From Neogemmobacter tilapiae (GTDB lineage Bacteria; Pseudomonadota; Alphaproteobacteria; Rhodobacterales; Rhodobacteraceae), in contig NZ_BMYJ01000007.1 in the NCBI RefSeq assembly GCF_014652215.1, positions 1-64,000 of the forward strand: DNA of 64,000 nucleotides, in the 5' to 3' direction. The notes beneath the pieces are model-generated. The model had not been told where the DNA came from. It searched no databases and worked only from the letters and a program-made list of their open reading frames with translations. Each line of letters opens with the position of its first letter. Within the stretch, counting starts at the first letter, position 1. A program made the position numbers and the translations under genes. Shown piece after piece: positions 24,855 to 35,010 of the stretch.

Positions 24855-25265
24855 CTAGGCCGTCAACGGCCCAGAAATCATCCAATGTGTGCCGAACCGA
24901 TCTTTAACCATGCCAAAGCCCATTGACCAAAAGGTCGATGCAAATGGCATGATCACCGCCCCCTCGTCGCTCAGCGCCTCAAATACCGCTTGCGCCTGTT
25001 CAAGATCCTTGCTGCCCCAAGCCACCGACACCGCCTTTTGCGGATCGCCTTCGACTCCTTCGGGAAAATCGCTGGCCTGCAACATATGATCACCCAAGGC
25101 GATCTGCGAAAACATCACCCTGTCCGAAGAGGGGGGCCCTTCGGCCGCCGGAGGCATGTCGGAGTAGCGGCTGATCAGGGCGGGGCCGGTGCCAAAGACC
25201 CGCGCATAGAAAGCCATCGCCTCGGCGCATTGGCCCTGAAAGTGCAGGAAGGGGGTAAAGGTCAT
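24855..25265 (-). CDS. VOC-superfamily PhnB-like protein
   Basis: 136 residues: FLHFQGQCAEAMAFYARVFG and the closing WSMGFGMVKDRFGTHWMIS motif are those of the glyoxalase/bleomycin-resistance-like PhnB group. AAAGGAGG precedes the ATG at 25265. Metal ligands are not complete at the usual positions, so function (binding protein or enzyme) is open. Convergent with the moc-like operon. Confidence 0.82.
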   Translation of the reverse strand: MTFTPFLHFQGQCAEAMAFYARVFGTGPALISRYSDMPPAAEGPPSSDRVMFSQIALGDHMLQASDFPEGVEGDPQKAVSVAWGSKDLEQAQAVFEALSDEGAVIMPFASTFWSMGFGMVKDRFGTHWMISGPLTA

Positions 25266-25376
25266 GGCATCCTCCTTTGTTTGCCCTAGCCTGCCCCCTT
25301 GGGCACGAGTCGCGCAAGCCTTGCCTTGCAGGCGTGGCCCCTGTAGGACGCGGCCAAAGCGCGAAAGGGAAAGATC

Positions 25377-26474
25377 ATGGGTTTCAAGATGGGCATCGTG
25401 GGCCTTCCGAACGTGGGCAAATCCACCCTGTTCAACGCCCTGACCCGGACGGCTGCGGCGCAGGCGGCGAACTTTCCCTTCTGTACCATCGAACCCAATG
25501 TGGGCGAAGTGGCCGTGCCTGACGCCCGTCTGGACAAGCTGGCCGCGATTGCCGGTTCTAAGCAGATCATCCCGACGCGGATGACCTTTGTCGATATCGC
25601 GGGGCTGGTGCGGGGTGCGTCCAAGGGTGAGGGGTTGGGCAACCAGTTTCTGGCGAACATCCGCGAATGCGATGCCATTGCCCATGTGCTGCGCTGCTTT
25701 GAAGACGGGGATATTACCCATGTCGAAGGCCGGATTGATCCGGTCGCCGATGCGGAAACCATTGAGACGGAACTGATGCTGGCCGATATGGAAAGCATCG
25801 AAAAGCGGCTGGCGAACTTGGCCCGCAAGATCAAGGGCGGCGACAAGGAACTGGTTGATCAGGACCGGCTTTTGCGCCTGGCCCTGGCTGCTCTGGAACA
25901 GGGCAAACCCGCACGGACCGTGCAGGTGGCCGAAGATGATCAGCGCGCATGGCGTCTGCTGCAACTGCTGACGTCAAAGCCAGTGCTTTACGTCTGCAAT
26001 GTCGAGGAGACGAAGGCCGCGACCGGCAACAGCCAGTCGGCGCGCGTGGCGGAAATGGCACGGGCGCAGGGGGCGGGTTCGGTGGTAATCTCGGCCCGGA
26101 TCGAGGAAGAGATCAGCCAGTTGGCCGAGGATGAGGCCGCGATGTTCCTTGAGGAAATGGGGCTGCACGAGGCGGGCTTGGACCGGCTGATCAAGGCGGG
26201 CTATGCGCTGTTGGGCTTGCAGACTTATTTCACCGTGGGCCCAAAAGAGGCGCGGGCTTGGACGATCCTGAAGGGCACGCTGGCGCCGCAGGCGGCAGGC
26301 GTCATTCATGGTGACTTTGAAAAGGGCTTCATCCGGGCCGAAACTGTCGGCTACGATGACTATATCGCCGGAAACGGCGAGGCGGGGGCCAAGGAGGCGG
26401 GCAAGTTCCGCGTGGAAGGCAAGACCTATGAGGTCAAGGACGGCGACGTCCTGCATTTCCTGTTCAACGGCTGA
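25377..26474 (+). CDS. ychF: Redox-regulated ATPase YchF (Obg family)
   Basis: 365 residues. GLPNVGKST is G1, [16 protein letters not shown] the G3/switch region, and NVEE in place of NKxD explains ATP rather than GTP preference. C-terminal TGS domain ([13 protein letters not shown]...GDVLHFLFN). Ribosome-associated P-loop ATPase, near-universal housekeeping gene of usual length. Confidence 0.97.
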   Translation: MGFKMGIVGLPNVGKSTLFNALTRTAAAQAANFPFCTIEPNVGEVAVPDARLDKLAAIAGSKQIIPTRMTFVDIAGLVRGASKGEGLGNQFLANIRECDAIAHVLRCFEDGDITHVEGRIDPVADAETIETELMLADMESIEKRLANLARKIKGGDKELVDQDRLLRLALAALEQGKPARTVQVAEDDQRAWRLLQLLTSKPVLYVCNVEETKAATGNSQSARVAEMARAQGAGSVVISARIEEEISQLAEDEAAMFLEEMGLHEAGLDRLIKAGYALLGLQTYFTVGPKEARAWTILKGTLAPQAAGVIHGDFEKGFIRAETVGYDDYIAGNGEAGAKEAGKFRVEGKTYEVKDGDVLHFLFNG

Positions 26475-26598
26475 TCGGGGGCTGATCGGTTTTCCGACAT
26501 CTTTTGCCCGCCACCCAAAAGGCTTGATTCTGCCCCGTGAACGTTAAAGCATGGGGCAGGGCCCAGGGACGGGCCTGACTGGGGAAGGGGGCGTCCGC

Positions 26599-27945
26599 AT
26601 GGCGCAAAAGTCTGAATGGGCCAGCTATCTGGCCAAACATCCGGAAACCAAGTTTCTGGATGCCGTGATGTTCGATCTGTGCGGCAACGCCATCGGTAAG
26701 CGCTATCCGGCACGGGATGCCGAAAAGGTGTGGAAGTCGGGCGTCGCCTTTTGCGCGGGCATTTCCACGCTGGATGCGCAGGGCAATTGCTGGGATGTGA
26801 ATGGCATCGGTTTTTCCGATGGTGACCCGGATGCGATTTCCTTTCCGCTGCCCGGAACCTTGGTGCCCGTGCCTTGGCGGGCCGATACGGCGCAGGTGAT
26901 GATCGCGCCGCGCCCGCCCAAGGGCGAACAGGGCTGGTGGTTCGATCCGCGTGCCGTGCTGAGCCGGGTGATCGACCAGTTCGGTACGATGGGGCTAAAG
27001 CCGGTCGTGGCCTGTGAGCTGGAGTTCTATCTGTGCCAGCGGGATGATCAGGGCCTGCTGCAACAGGCCCGCCCCGGTCAGATCGGCCGCAGTCCGGATG
27101 GGGCGCGGGTGCTGGCCTTTGACAAGCTTGACGAATGGGGCGATTTGCTGGCCGAGATTGATGCGGCCTGTCAGGCGCAGGGCCTGCCCGCAGGGGCGGC
27201 CACCGCCGAATATGGCGCGGCGCAGTTCGAGGTGAACCTGGGCCATCTGGACGACCCGCTTCTGGCGGCGGATCAGGCGCTTTTGCTGCGGCGGATCATC
27301 AAAGCGGTGGCGACGAAAGCGGGCTATGAGGCGACGTTCATGTCGAAGCCCTTTGCCGGGCAATCGGGTTCGGGGCTGCATATCCATGTGAGCCTTGCTG
27401 ACGACAAGGGGCACAACCTGTTTGACGACAGCGCGCCCGAGGGGGACGTGCTGTTGGGGCACGCTTTGGCCGGATTGCAGGAAACGGCTTATGAGGCGAT
27501 GGCGATCTTTGCGCCGAACCTGAATGCCTATCGCCGCTTTGCGCCGGATCAATTCGTGCCGGTGAACACGACTTGGGGGGTGAACAACCGGTCGGTGGCC
27601 TTCCGCATTCCGGCTGAGGGTGGGCAGGCGCGGCGGATTGAACACCGCTTTGCCGGGGCCGAGGCGAACCCCTATCTGGTGATGGCGGCGGTTCTGGCGG
27701 GCATCCACCATGGCCTGTCCAGCGGCAATGGGCCGGGCCCCGCCAGCGAAGGCAATGCGGGGGCGGTGATGGACCCGGCCATGCCCGCAAAACTGTGGAC
27801 GGCGCTGGACCGGCTGGAGCAATCGGTGGTCCTGCCGGCCTATTTCGGGCCGCGTTATCCTGCCGCCTATGCCGCGATCAAACGGCGGGAACTGGATGCC
27901 TTTCTGGCCGAGGTTCTGCCTCGGGAACATGACTGGTATCTGTAG
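26599..27945 (+). CDS. Glutamine-synthetase-family ligase, PuuA-like
   Basis: 448 residues, type I GS fold: ELEFYLCQ, EYGAAQFEVN and SGLHIHVSLAD are the metal/ATP-site blocks and RRIEHRFAGAEANPYL the conserved arginine region. Length and divergence fit gamma-glutamylpolyamine or ethanolamine synthetases rather than GlnA. The adenylylation Tyr motif of GlnA is absent. The gene is 2 bp upstream of a PuuB-like oxidase, supporting a gamma-glutamyl-polyamine pathway. ATG at 26599 is preferred to 26551 by family N-terminus. Confidence 0.82.
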   Translation: MAQKSEWASYLAKHPETKFLDAVMFDLCGNAIGKRYPARDAEKVWKSGVAFCAGISTLDAQGNCWDVNGIGFSDGDPDAISFPLPGTLVPVPWRADTAQVMIAPRPPKGEQGWWFDPRAVLSRVIDQFGTMGLKPVVACELEFYLCQRDDQGLLQQARPGQIGRSPDGARVLAFDKLDEWGDLLAEIDAACQAQGLPAGAATAEYGAAQFEVNLGHLDDPLLAADQALLLRRIIKAVATKAGYEATFMSKPFAGQSGSGLHIHVSLADDKGHNLFDDSAPEGDVLLGHALAGLQETAYEAMAIFAPNLNAYRRFAPDQFVPVNTTWGVNNRSVAFRIPAEGGQARRIEHRFAGAEANPYLVMAAVLAGIHHGLSSGNGPGPASEGNAGAVMDPAMPAKLWTALDRLEQSVVLPAYFGPRYPAAYAAIKRRELDAFLAEVLPREHDWYL

Positions 27946-27947
27946 CC

Positions 27948-29321
27948 ATGCGTCGCGGTGACGTGTCCTTTTGGTATGTCGACATGGGGGGCCTTCCCGC
28001 CCCCCGTGCGGCCTTGGCAGGGGACGCTGCCGCCGATGTCTGCATCGTGGGCGCAGGTTATACCGGGCTTTGGGCGGCCTATTACCTGAAACAGGCGCAG
28101 CCTGACCTGAACATCCTGATCGTTGAAAAGGAATTTGCGGGCTTTGGGGCAAGCGGTCGCAACGGCGGCTGGCTGTCGGGGGGCTTTGCCTGGAACCATG
28201 ACCGCTATGCCGCGACGGGGGGCCGTCAGGGCGTGCTGGATATGGTTGCGGCCATGGGCGGCACGGTCGATGAGGTGATCCGCGTTTGCGAAGAGCATGG
28301 CATTGAGGCCGACATTCACCGCACCGACGAATTGATGGTCGCCGTGAACGCCGCACAACTGGCCCGGCTGCGCGAAGAAATCGCCCATAAGCAGGCCTGG
28401 GGTGAAGGCGACCGGGTGCGGGAAATCGGGGCGGTGGAACTGGCGGAACGTGTGCGCATTCCCGGGGCTTTGGGCGCGATGGTGCTGTCGGGCGTGGCCC
28501 GCGTTCAGCCCGCGAAACTGGTGCAGGGGCTGGCGCGGGTGGTCGAAGGCCTTGGCGTCAGGATCGTGGAACAGACCCCAGTCACCGGCCTATCCAAGGG
28601 CATCGTCACCACCAATCAAGGCACGATCCGCGCACCCATCATCCTGCGCTGCACCGAGGGCTTTACCGCCGACCTGCCCGGCTCGCACCGCGACTGGGTG
28701 CCGCTGAACTCGGCACAGATCGTGACGCCGCCGCTGCCCGACGCGTTTTGGGAAAAGGTCGGCTGGCAGGGGCACGAGATTTTGGGGGACTATGCCAATT
28801 CCTATTCCTATTGCCAGCGCACCCGCGAGGGGCGGCTGACGGTGGGTGGACGGGGCATTCCTTACCGCTTTGCCTCGCGCACCGATACCGGCGGCGCGCC
28901 GGATCAGGGCACGATTGATTGGCTGAAAGGCAAACTCGCCCAACTGTTCCCCGAGGCTGTGCCCTATGGCATTGACCATGCCTGGTGCGGTGTTCTGGGC
29001 GTGCCGCGTGACTGGTGCGCCACCGTTGGGCTGGATCCGGCCACAGGCCTCGGCTGGGCCGGGGGGTATGTTGGCATCGGTGTGTCCACCTCGAACCTTG
29101 CAGGCCGCACCCTTGCCGATCTGGCGCTGGGCCGGTCGACCCCACTGACCAATCTGCCTTGGGTCAACCGCCGTGTTCGCCGATGGGAGCCCGAACCCCT
29201 GCGCTGGCTGGGCGTGCGCGGCATGTACCGCCTGCTGAACGCCGCCGACCGCGCCGAGGCGCAGCCGGGGGCCGGACCCTCACGCCTTGCGCGCTTGGGC
29301 AACTGGCTAACGGGACGCTAG
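27948..29321 (+). CDS. FAD-dependent amine oxidase, PuuB/OrdL-like
   Basis: 457 residues of the DAO family: VCIVGAGYTGLWAAYYL is the FAD-binding Rossmann motif, GASGRNGGWLSGG the family's flavin loop, and GYVGIGVSTSNLAGRTLADL closes the fold. Candidate gamma-glutamylputrescine oxidase acting on the product of the preceding ligase; co-transcribed with it. Substrate identity is inferred from the pair. Confidence 0.83.
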   Translation: MRRGDVSFWYVDMGGLPAPRAALAGDAAADVCIVGAGYTGLWAAYYLKQAQPDLNILIVEKEFAGFGASGRNGGWLSGGFAWNHDRYAATGGRQGVLDMVAAMGGTVDEVIRVCEEHGIEADIHRTDELMVAVNAAQLARLREEIAHKQAWGEGDRVREIGAVELAERVRIPGALGAMVLSGVARVQPAKLVQGLARVVEGLGVRIVEQTPVTGLSKGIVTTNQGTIRAPIILRCTEGFTADLPGSHRDWVPLNSAQIVTPPLPDAFWEKVGWQGHEILGDYANSYSYCQRTREGRLTVGGRGIPYRFASRTDTGGAPDQGTIDWLKGKLAQLFPEAVPYGIDHAWCGVLGVPRDWCATVGLDPATGLGWAGGYVGIGVSTSNLAGRTLADLALGRSTPLTNLPWVNRRVRRWEPEPLRWLGVRGMYRLLNAADRAEAQPGAGPSRLARLGNWLTGR

Positions 29322-29533
29322 TCAAACGGCCGCTTGACGGCAGAAGGTTAAGGCGGGGTTCGTCCTTCGATGCTCAAAGATAGAAGTCAAGATGGATGCC
29401 GCCCGCTCGTTCAATGGTGCGACAGGGAACATCAAGCCCGGGTCTTGGTCCAGGCTTGTGAAACAAGTCCTGCTTCGTCGGCCCTTTGGCGCAAAAATTT
29501 TTGGCCCGAGCCGTTTGGTCCGCAAGCAATTGC
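29322..29533. other. Intergenic stretch, nothing recognised
   Basis: 212 bp between the converging oxidase and dnaE2 genes. No gene, repeat or clear hairpin found. Confidence 0.3.
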
Positions 29534-32500
29534 CTAATGAAAATCCCGCGAATTGGGGATGATCCGGGCATTGCGCGGATGGCCAGGCACCGGGTCGGGG
29601 ATTGGGCGGGCCACCTCATCTGCGCGGGACAGGGGGGGCACCAGCCGCGTGTCGGCCAAGCGTTGCAGCGCATCATTGCGGTCTAACAGGCTGTCAACCA
29701 CGACATGGACCACCGCACTGTCGGGATCGCGCTGCACTCGACCTGTGACCTGCATCAGTCGTGCGGTCATGATCACCTTGCGAAATGCCGCCATGACCTT
29801 GGGCCAAACCACCAAATTGGCCACCCCTGTTTCATCTTCTAGGGTGATGAAACAAACCCCTTTTGCGCTGCCCGGACGTTGCCTTACCAACACCAGCCCA
29901 GCCAATTGCAGCGTTTCCCCGTGCCGTATCTTGCCCAGATCGGCGGCCTTTACAAAACCTTGCCGGGTCATACTTGCCCGTAGAAAGGCCATCGGATGCG
30001 CCTTGAGCGACAGCCGAAGCGTCTGATAATCGGCCACCACATGTTCGCACAATGGCATCTGCGGCAGCGGCGTCGGGTTTTCTTCACCTTCGTCCTGTCC
30101 GGGCCGGAACAGCGGCAGGTCGGGGGCATCGCGCAGGGCCCGCGCCTCCCAAAGGGCTGCCCGACGATCGAGGCCCATTGACCGGAACGTATCCGCCGCG
30201 GCCAGCGCACGGATCGTGCGGCTGTTCAGCCCGGCGCGGCTGGCCAGATCATCCAGACGCACAAAGGGTTCATCCCGCGCTGCTATCAAAAGCAAAGCCG
30301 CCGCTTTCCCAAGCCCATCCACCTGCCGCAAGCCCAGCCGCAAGGCAAAGCTGTTGCCTGACGGCTCCAGTGTATTATCCCATTCGCTGAAATTCACATC
30401 CGCCGCCCGCATTTCGACATCATGTTCCCGCGCGTCCCGCACAATCTGCGCCGGTGCATAAAAGCCCATCGGCTGGGAGTTCAGCAGGGCGCAGGCAAAG
30501 GCTGCCGGATAGTGACACTTTAACCAACTGGACACATAGACCAACAAAGCAAAACTGACAGCATGGCTTTCAGGAAAACCATAGTCCCCAAACCCCTTGA
30601 TCTGGTCAAAACAGCGTTTGGCGAAATCGGGTTCATAACCGCGGGCAATCATGCGGCTGACCATCAGTTCCTCAAGTTCCCCAATGGTCCCCCGTGCGCG
30701 AAATGTGGCCATCGCCTTGCGCAGGGCATTCGCCTCTTTCGGGCTGAACTCGGCCGCGACCATCGCGATTTTCATCGCCTGTTCCTGAAAGATTGGCACA
30801 CCATAGGTGCGCCCCAAAATTTCGCGCAGCTCATTTGGTTTGTCACGAGGGGCGGGGTAGTCTTCAGGCTCCTTCCCACTGCGCCGACGCAGATAGGGAT
30901 GAACCATGTCGCCCTGAATGGGACCGGGCCGGACAATGGCGACTTCGACGACAAGATCATAGAATTTGCGGGGTTTCAGGCGCGGCAACATGTTCATCTG
31001 CGCCCGGCTTTCCACCTGAAAGACCCCAATACTGTCCCCCCTGCACAGCATATCATAGGTATCTTTGTCGTCCGGTGGGATGGAGGCCAGATCAAGTTGC
31101 ACGCCATATTGCCGCTGTAAAATGTCAAAACATTTTCGGATACAGGTCAGCATCCCCAAGGCCAGAACATCAATTTTCAGGATACCCAACGCGTCGATAT
31201 CGTCTTTGTCCCATTCGATGAAACTGCGGTCTGGCATGGCGGCATTGCCGATGGGAACCGTTTCCGAGAGGGTGCCTTCCGTCAGGATAAAACCGCCGAC
31301 ATGCTGGCCCAAATGCCGCGGCAGACCAATCAGCTGTTCCGCCAGTCGGATCGTCCGTCGCATCAGCGGATCGCTAAGATCCACGCCAGCTTCGCGGCTA
31401 TTCGCCTCTCCCATGCTTGTGCCCCAGCTGCCCCAGACGGTCTTCGCCAAGGCTGATGTCACATCTTCGGAAAGGCCCATCACCTTGCCCACTTCGCGAA
31501 TGGCCGAGCGGGGGCGATAATGGATGACGGTCGCGCAAAGCCCGGCTCTTTGACGACCATACTGGCGATAGATGTGCTGAATCACCTCTTCCCGCCGTTC
31601 ATGTTCAAAATCGACATCGATGTCGGGTGGTTCGTCCCGGTCTTCGCTGATGAAGCGCTCGAAAAGCAGTTCCTGTTCAGCCGGGTCGACCGAGGTAATG
31701 CCCAGCACGAAACAGACCGCCGAATTGGCGGCCGATCCCCGGCCCTGACACAGAATGCCTTGGCCCCGCGCCCACAGGACGATTTCGTGGATCGTCAAGA
31801 AATATTGAGGGATTTTCTTGATCGCGATGATCCCCAGTTCCTTGATTAACAGGCTGCGCACCTTGTCCGACAAGCCCTTGGGATAGCGTCTTTTGGCCCC
31901 TTCCCAAGTTAGCTTTTCCAGTTGGCTTTGTGCGGTTTCCCCAGGCGGCACGGTTTCCAGTGGGTAGTGATAAGCCAGTTCATCAAGCCCAAAGATGCAG
32001 GCATCAGCCACCGCGCGCGTGGCCTGAATGGCATGGGGCCATTCCGCAAACAGCCGTTCCATTGCAGCAGGGGATTTAAGATGGCGTTCGGCATTGGCGG
32101 CCAGCAGAAAGCCCGCTTGTCCGATCATCACCTTTTCGCGGATGCAGGTCATTACATCCTGCAAGGGCCGCCGTTCGGGCACATGGTAATGAACATCATT
32201 TGTCGCCAGAATGGACAAACCATGCTCTTGCGCCAACCGATCCAGCCGATTGATCCGCGCCCGATCATCGCCGTGATAAAGATAGGCCGCAGCGATATGG
32301 CGCAACCCTGGCAGAAGACGGATCAGTTCAGGCAGCTTTCTGGGCAAATTTTCATCAGGTATGGCAATCAGTTGCAGGCCTTCGCTGTGCTGCACAAGAT
32401 TCCAGAGCGTGATGTCGCAAACGCCCTTTTCCTGCCATTCCCCATCGCCTTTTTGCCGTTTGCCATGGGTCAGCAGCGACGAAAGCCGACCATAGGCCGC

Positions 32501-32812
32501 CCTGTCTCGTGGATAGGCCAGAAATTCCTCGCCCGTCAGCAGCTTTAGGCGACTGCCTATGATGGGTCGCAGCCTGGCTTTTTTGGCCTCGGCATGTATG
32601 CGCACCACCCCTGCCAGCGTGTTCAGATCGGCCACACCCAAGGCGTGATAGCCCAAGGCATGGGCCGCCCCCACCAATTCCGCAGCATCCGAGGCCCCCC
32701 GCAGGAAAGAATAGGGTGTCGTTACGCCCAGTTCCACATAGGCGGCAGGCGGATTTTCCGGGTAATCCCCGCTCAAAGTCTTGCGAATGCGAACATTGTC
32801 CATTTCCGGCAT
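29534..32812 (-). CDS. dnaE2: Error-prone DNA polymerase III alpha subunit DnaE2
   Basis: 1092 residues. PHP domain at the start (TPYSFLRGASDAAELV), polymerase core with PPDIDVDFEHERREEVIQH carrying catalytic aspartates, and the C-terminal OB region (ITLEDETGVANLVVWP). Shorter than replicative DnaE and in the imuA-imuB-dnaE2 order, hence DnaE2. Makes translesion patches with ImuB after DNA damage. Its ATG overlaps the imuB TGA by one base. Confidence 0.96.
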   Translation of the reverse strand: MPEMDNVRIRKTLSGDYPENPPAAYVELGVTTPYSFLRGASDAAELVGAAHALGYHALGVADLNTLAGVVRIHAEAKKARLRPIIGSRLKLLTGEEFLAYPRDRAAYGRLSSLLTHGKRQKGDGEWQEKGVCDITLWNLVQHSEGLQLIAIPDENLPRKLPELIRLLPGLRHIAAAYLYHGDDRARINRLDRLAQEHGLSILATNDVHYHVPERRPLQDVMTCIREKVMIGQAGFLLAANAERHLKSPAAMERLFAEWPHAIQATRAVADACIFGLDELAYHYPLETVPPGETAQSQLEKLTWEGAKRRYPKGLSDKVRSLLIKELGIIAIKKIPQYFLTIHEIVLWARGQGILCQGRGSAANSAVCFVLGITSVDPAEQELLFERFISEDRDEPPDIDVDFEHERREEVIQHIYRQYGRQRAGLCATVIHYRPRSAIREVGKVMGLSEDVTSALAKTVWGSWGTSMGEANSREAGVDLSDPLMRRTIRLAEQLIGLPRHLGQHVGGFILTEGTLSETVPIGNAAMPDRSFIEWDKDDIDALGILKIDVLALGMLTCIRKCFDILQRQYGVQLDLASIPPDDKDTYDMLCRGDSIGVFQVESRAQMNMLPRLKPRKFYDLVVEVAIVRPGPIQGDMVHPYLRRRSGKEPEDYPAPRDKPNELREILGRTYGVPIFQEQAMKIAMVAAEFSPKEANALRKAMATFRARGTIGELEELMVSRMIARGYEPDFAKRCFDQIKGFGDYGFPESHAVSFALLVYVSSWLKCHYPAAFACALLNSQPMGFYAPAQIVRDAREHDVEMRAADVNFSEWDNTLEPSGNSFALRLGLRQVDGLGKAAALLLIAARDEPFVRLDDLASRAGLNSRTIRALAAADTFRSMGLDRRAALWEARALRDAPDLPLFRPGQDEGEENPTPLPQMPLCEHVVADYQTLRLSLKAHPMAFLRASMTRQGFVKAADLGKIRHGETLQLAGLVLVRQRPGSAKGVCFITLEDETGVANLVVWPKVMAAFRKVIMTARLMQVTGRVQRDPDSAVVHVVVDSLLDRNDALQRLADTRLVPPLSRADEVARPIPDPVPGHPRNARIIPNSRDFH

Positions 32813-34344
32813 CAGGCGAAAATCCCGTGCAGGAACCAGCGTGGATCACCGCCGCGGCCGTCCTCATATTGCCCTTCCCGATACAGCCAGAAACGCTGTC
32901 CCCCTTCGTCCTCGACCTTGAAATAGTCCCGCAAGCGTGTCCCTGGCCTGTCCTGCCACCATTCCGGGGCAATCCGTTCCGGCCCTTGATAGCGTGTCAC
33001 CCGATGCATCTGCCTGCGCCACCGAAATTGTGCAGGTGGTCCTTCGGGCACGGCATAAAGCACCTGGACTTCCTCGGCGGGGTCCAGCAGGCGTGGGGGG
33101 CGTTCGGCCAGAGGTTTGGGCTTGTTCTCGATCACGGCCAAGGGAGACACGCGCCCCTCGGCCCGTTCGGGGATATGGCTGGCCCGTGCCAAAGGCTGTG
33201 ATAGTGCCGCTGCCCCGAAACGCACAGTCAGCCTGTCCACCAACCGCGCCAGTTCCAAGCTGGCATCCTCGCCCCCCGCCAGCTGGGCCTGCACCACGCC
33301 CAGCGTTTCGCTGACCAAAGCCTCCAAAGTGATCAGATCAAAGCCAAAACCGGGATTGATCTTTTCCAATCGGTCCCGAAACAGAAAACCCATATGCTCC
33401 GCCTCGCGGCTGGCCGAGGCCAAAGCCACCTCGATCCGACTGATTTCGCCATCTGTTCGATAGACAGTCAGTCGTAGCCGCCGCGCGCCGTGACCCGCCT
33501 TGGCCAAAACCCCGGCGAGATCGGCGCAAAGGCTCGGCAGATGATATGTCGGGTCCATAATCGGCTCTGCCAGCCGCGCTATGGCACGGAACAAGGGTGG
33601 CGCTTCGGGCGGGGCGAGAGGTTCTGGTAAATGCCCCGTCATCTGATCCAGCCGCAGCAAGGGGTTCTGTCCTAGCTCTGCCTTGACGAAACGCCGGGCT
33701 AAGGCCAAGCGGGGCAAGGCGGCCAGATCACCGATGCTTTTGAGCCCCAGCCGATGCAGCAGAAGCGCCGTTTCCTTCTCCAACCGCAAGGCTGCCACGG
33801 GCAACCCTGCCAGATCGCTGCCCCCCCGCCAGATGGCCCTAACCCCGCCGTAGCGGGCCAAGGCCCAAGCCGCCCCCCAGGTCGGGGCCAAGGCCAGCCG
33901 CGCAGACAGGCCCAACCCGGACAAATCCCCCTCGATCTGTGCCAGCATCATAGCCTCGCCACCCCAAAGGTGGTCTGATCCGGTCGTATCAAGGATCAGA
34001 CCATCCGCCCCATCCACTGCCGTCCATGGGCACCAACGCCGCGCCCATAGGGCCAAGCGCGCCAGATCTGCCAAATCATTACTCAGATCCGCCTCTTCAA
34101 CCCGCAGATCGGGGCAAAAGGCCCGCATATCTACGACCCGCCCGCCGATCTTGACCCCTGCCAGCCGCGCCGCACGGTTGGTGGCATGGACGACTGGCCC
34201 ATGCGCCCCTTCCACGGTCAAGGCCAGCGGCAGATCATCGGGCCAGTTGTCGCACCGCTGCGCTTGACGGCGCAGCCAGCGTTCCATTGCGAATTCGGGC
34301 AGGCAGATCGACACGATCCGCCGCCCGTTGCCATCCGCCCTCAT
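32812..34344 (-). CDS. imuB: ImuB, catalytically dead Y-family polymerase-like mutasome hub
   Basis: 510 residues from ATG at 34344. RRIVSICLPEFAMERWLRR opens the Y-family fold, but the catalytic Asp/Glu motifs of active Y-polymerases are absent (AVDGADGLILDTTGSDHL replaces the palm motif). This is typical of ImuB, which recruits DnaE2 to the beta clamp. The start overlaps imuA by about 110 bp; the conserved N-terminus requires it. Confidence 0.92.
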   Translation of the reverse strand: MRADGNGRRIVSICLPEFAMERWLRRQAQRCDNWPDDLPLALTVEGAHGPVVHATNRAARLAGVKIGGRVVDMRAFCPDLRVEEADLSNDLADLARLALWARRWCPWTAVDGADGLILDTTGSDHLWGGEAMMLAQIEGDLSGLGLSARLALAPTWGAAWALARYGGVRAIWRGGSDLAGLPVAALRLEKETALLLHRLGLKSIGDLAALPRLALARRFVKAELGQNPLLRLDQMTGHLPEPLAPPEAPPLFRAIARLAEPIMDPTYHLPSLCADLAGVLAKAGHGARRLRLTVYRTDGEISRIEVALASASREAEHMGFLFRDRLEKINPGFGFDLITLEALVSETLGVVQAQLAGGEDASLELARLVDRLTVRFGAAALSQPLARASHIPERAEGRVSPLAVIENKPKPLAERPPRLLDPAEEVQVLYAVPEGPPAQFRWRRQMHRVTRYQGPERIAPEWWQDRPGTRLRDYFKVEDEGGQRFWLYREGQYEDGRGGDPRWFLHGIFA

Positions 34345-34930
34345 GCTGCACCACCCAATGCCCCGGTGCCTTGTCCCGCGAACGGAACAATTCCACCGCC
34401 CAACGTGCCGCACCGGGGGCCCGCCCATCGTCGGCATGTGGGGCGGATGGCAAGGAGGTCACACGCCAGCGGTCGCGTGCGGCACTGAGATCGGCGCGCC
34501 CCCCGTGCCGGATCAACCAACAGGGCACCCCGCTCGCTTCTGCCCGCAGGGCCAGTCGTTTGGTCGCCGTAAAGCTTAGCATCGGCGGATCGCCCCAGAT
34601 TTCCAACACCACCGCTGCCAACGAGGCACATTGCAGACCTTCTTCGGCCGCGATCAAACCATCGCCGGGCCGCGACAGGTCCAGTCGCAACAAAGCTCGC
34701 CCCAAAGCCGGTTGATAGGGTTGTCCGCATTCCATCCGCGTCATCCGGTCCTGAATCCACAGCACCGGGCCTGGTCCATCTGGTAGACGTGACAGAACAA
34801 AGCCCGTCGCTGCCCCATCGGCCTGCCTTGCCGCAAACACTTCGGACAAGGCCACGGGGGTCACCAAACGCCGGCTTGGCCGATGGTTTTTTTGCGGTTC
34901 TGCCGAGGAGAAATGTGAAATCCGGGGCAT
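34235..34930 (-). CDS. imuA: ImuA, RecA-like mutasome accessory protein
   Basis: 231 residues. The order ALSEVFAARQADGAATGFVL, GPVLWIQDRMTRMECGQPY, SFTATKRLALRAEASGVPCW and RWRVTSLPSAPHADDG is that of alphaproteobacterial ImuA. ATG at 34930 lies 28 bp after the LexA box; a GTG at 34963 would sit inside the box and is rejected. First gene of the SOS mutagenesis operon. Confidence 0.9.
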   Translation of the reverse strand: MPRISHFSSAEPQKNHRPSRRLVTPVALSEVFAARQADGAATGFVLSRLPDGPGPVLWIQDRMTRMECGQPYQPALGRALLRLDLSRPGDGLIAAEEGLQCASLAAVVLEIWGDPPMLSFTATKRLALRAEASGVPCWLIRHGGRADLSAARDRWRVTSLPSAPHADDGRAPGAARWAVELFRSRDKAPGHWVVQHEGGWQRAADRVDLPARIRNGTLAAPSSAAVRQLAR

Positions 34931-34957
34931 GGTGCACTTGGGGTCCGACTCAGAAAT

Positions 34958-34972
34958 GTTCACTTTGTGTTC
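34958..34972 (-). promoter_or_regulatory. LexA (SOS) box upstream of imuA
   Basis: GTTC-ACTTTGT-GTTC, an exact match to the alphaproteobacterial LexA operator GTTC-N7-GTTC, 28 bp before the imuA ATG. DNA-damage induction of imuA-imuB-dnaE2 is therefore expected. Confidence 0.88.
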
Positions 34973-35010
34973 TCATTTCATACGCCGCAGCGCCCCTTAG
35001 GGCAAGCCAT

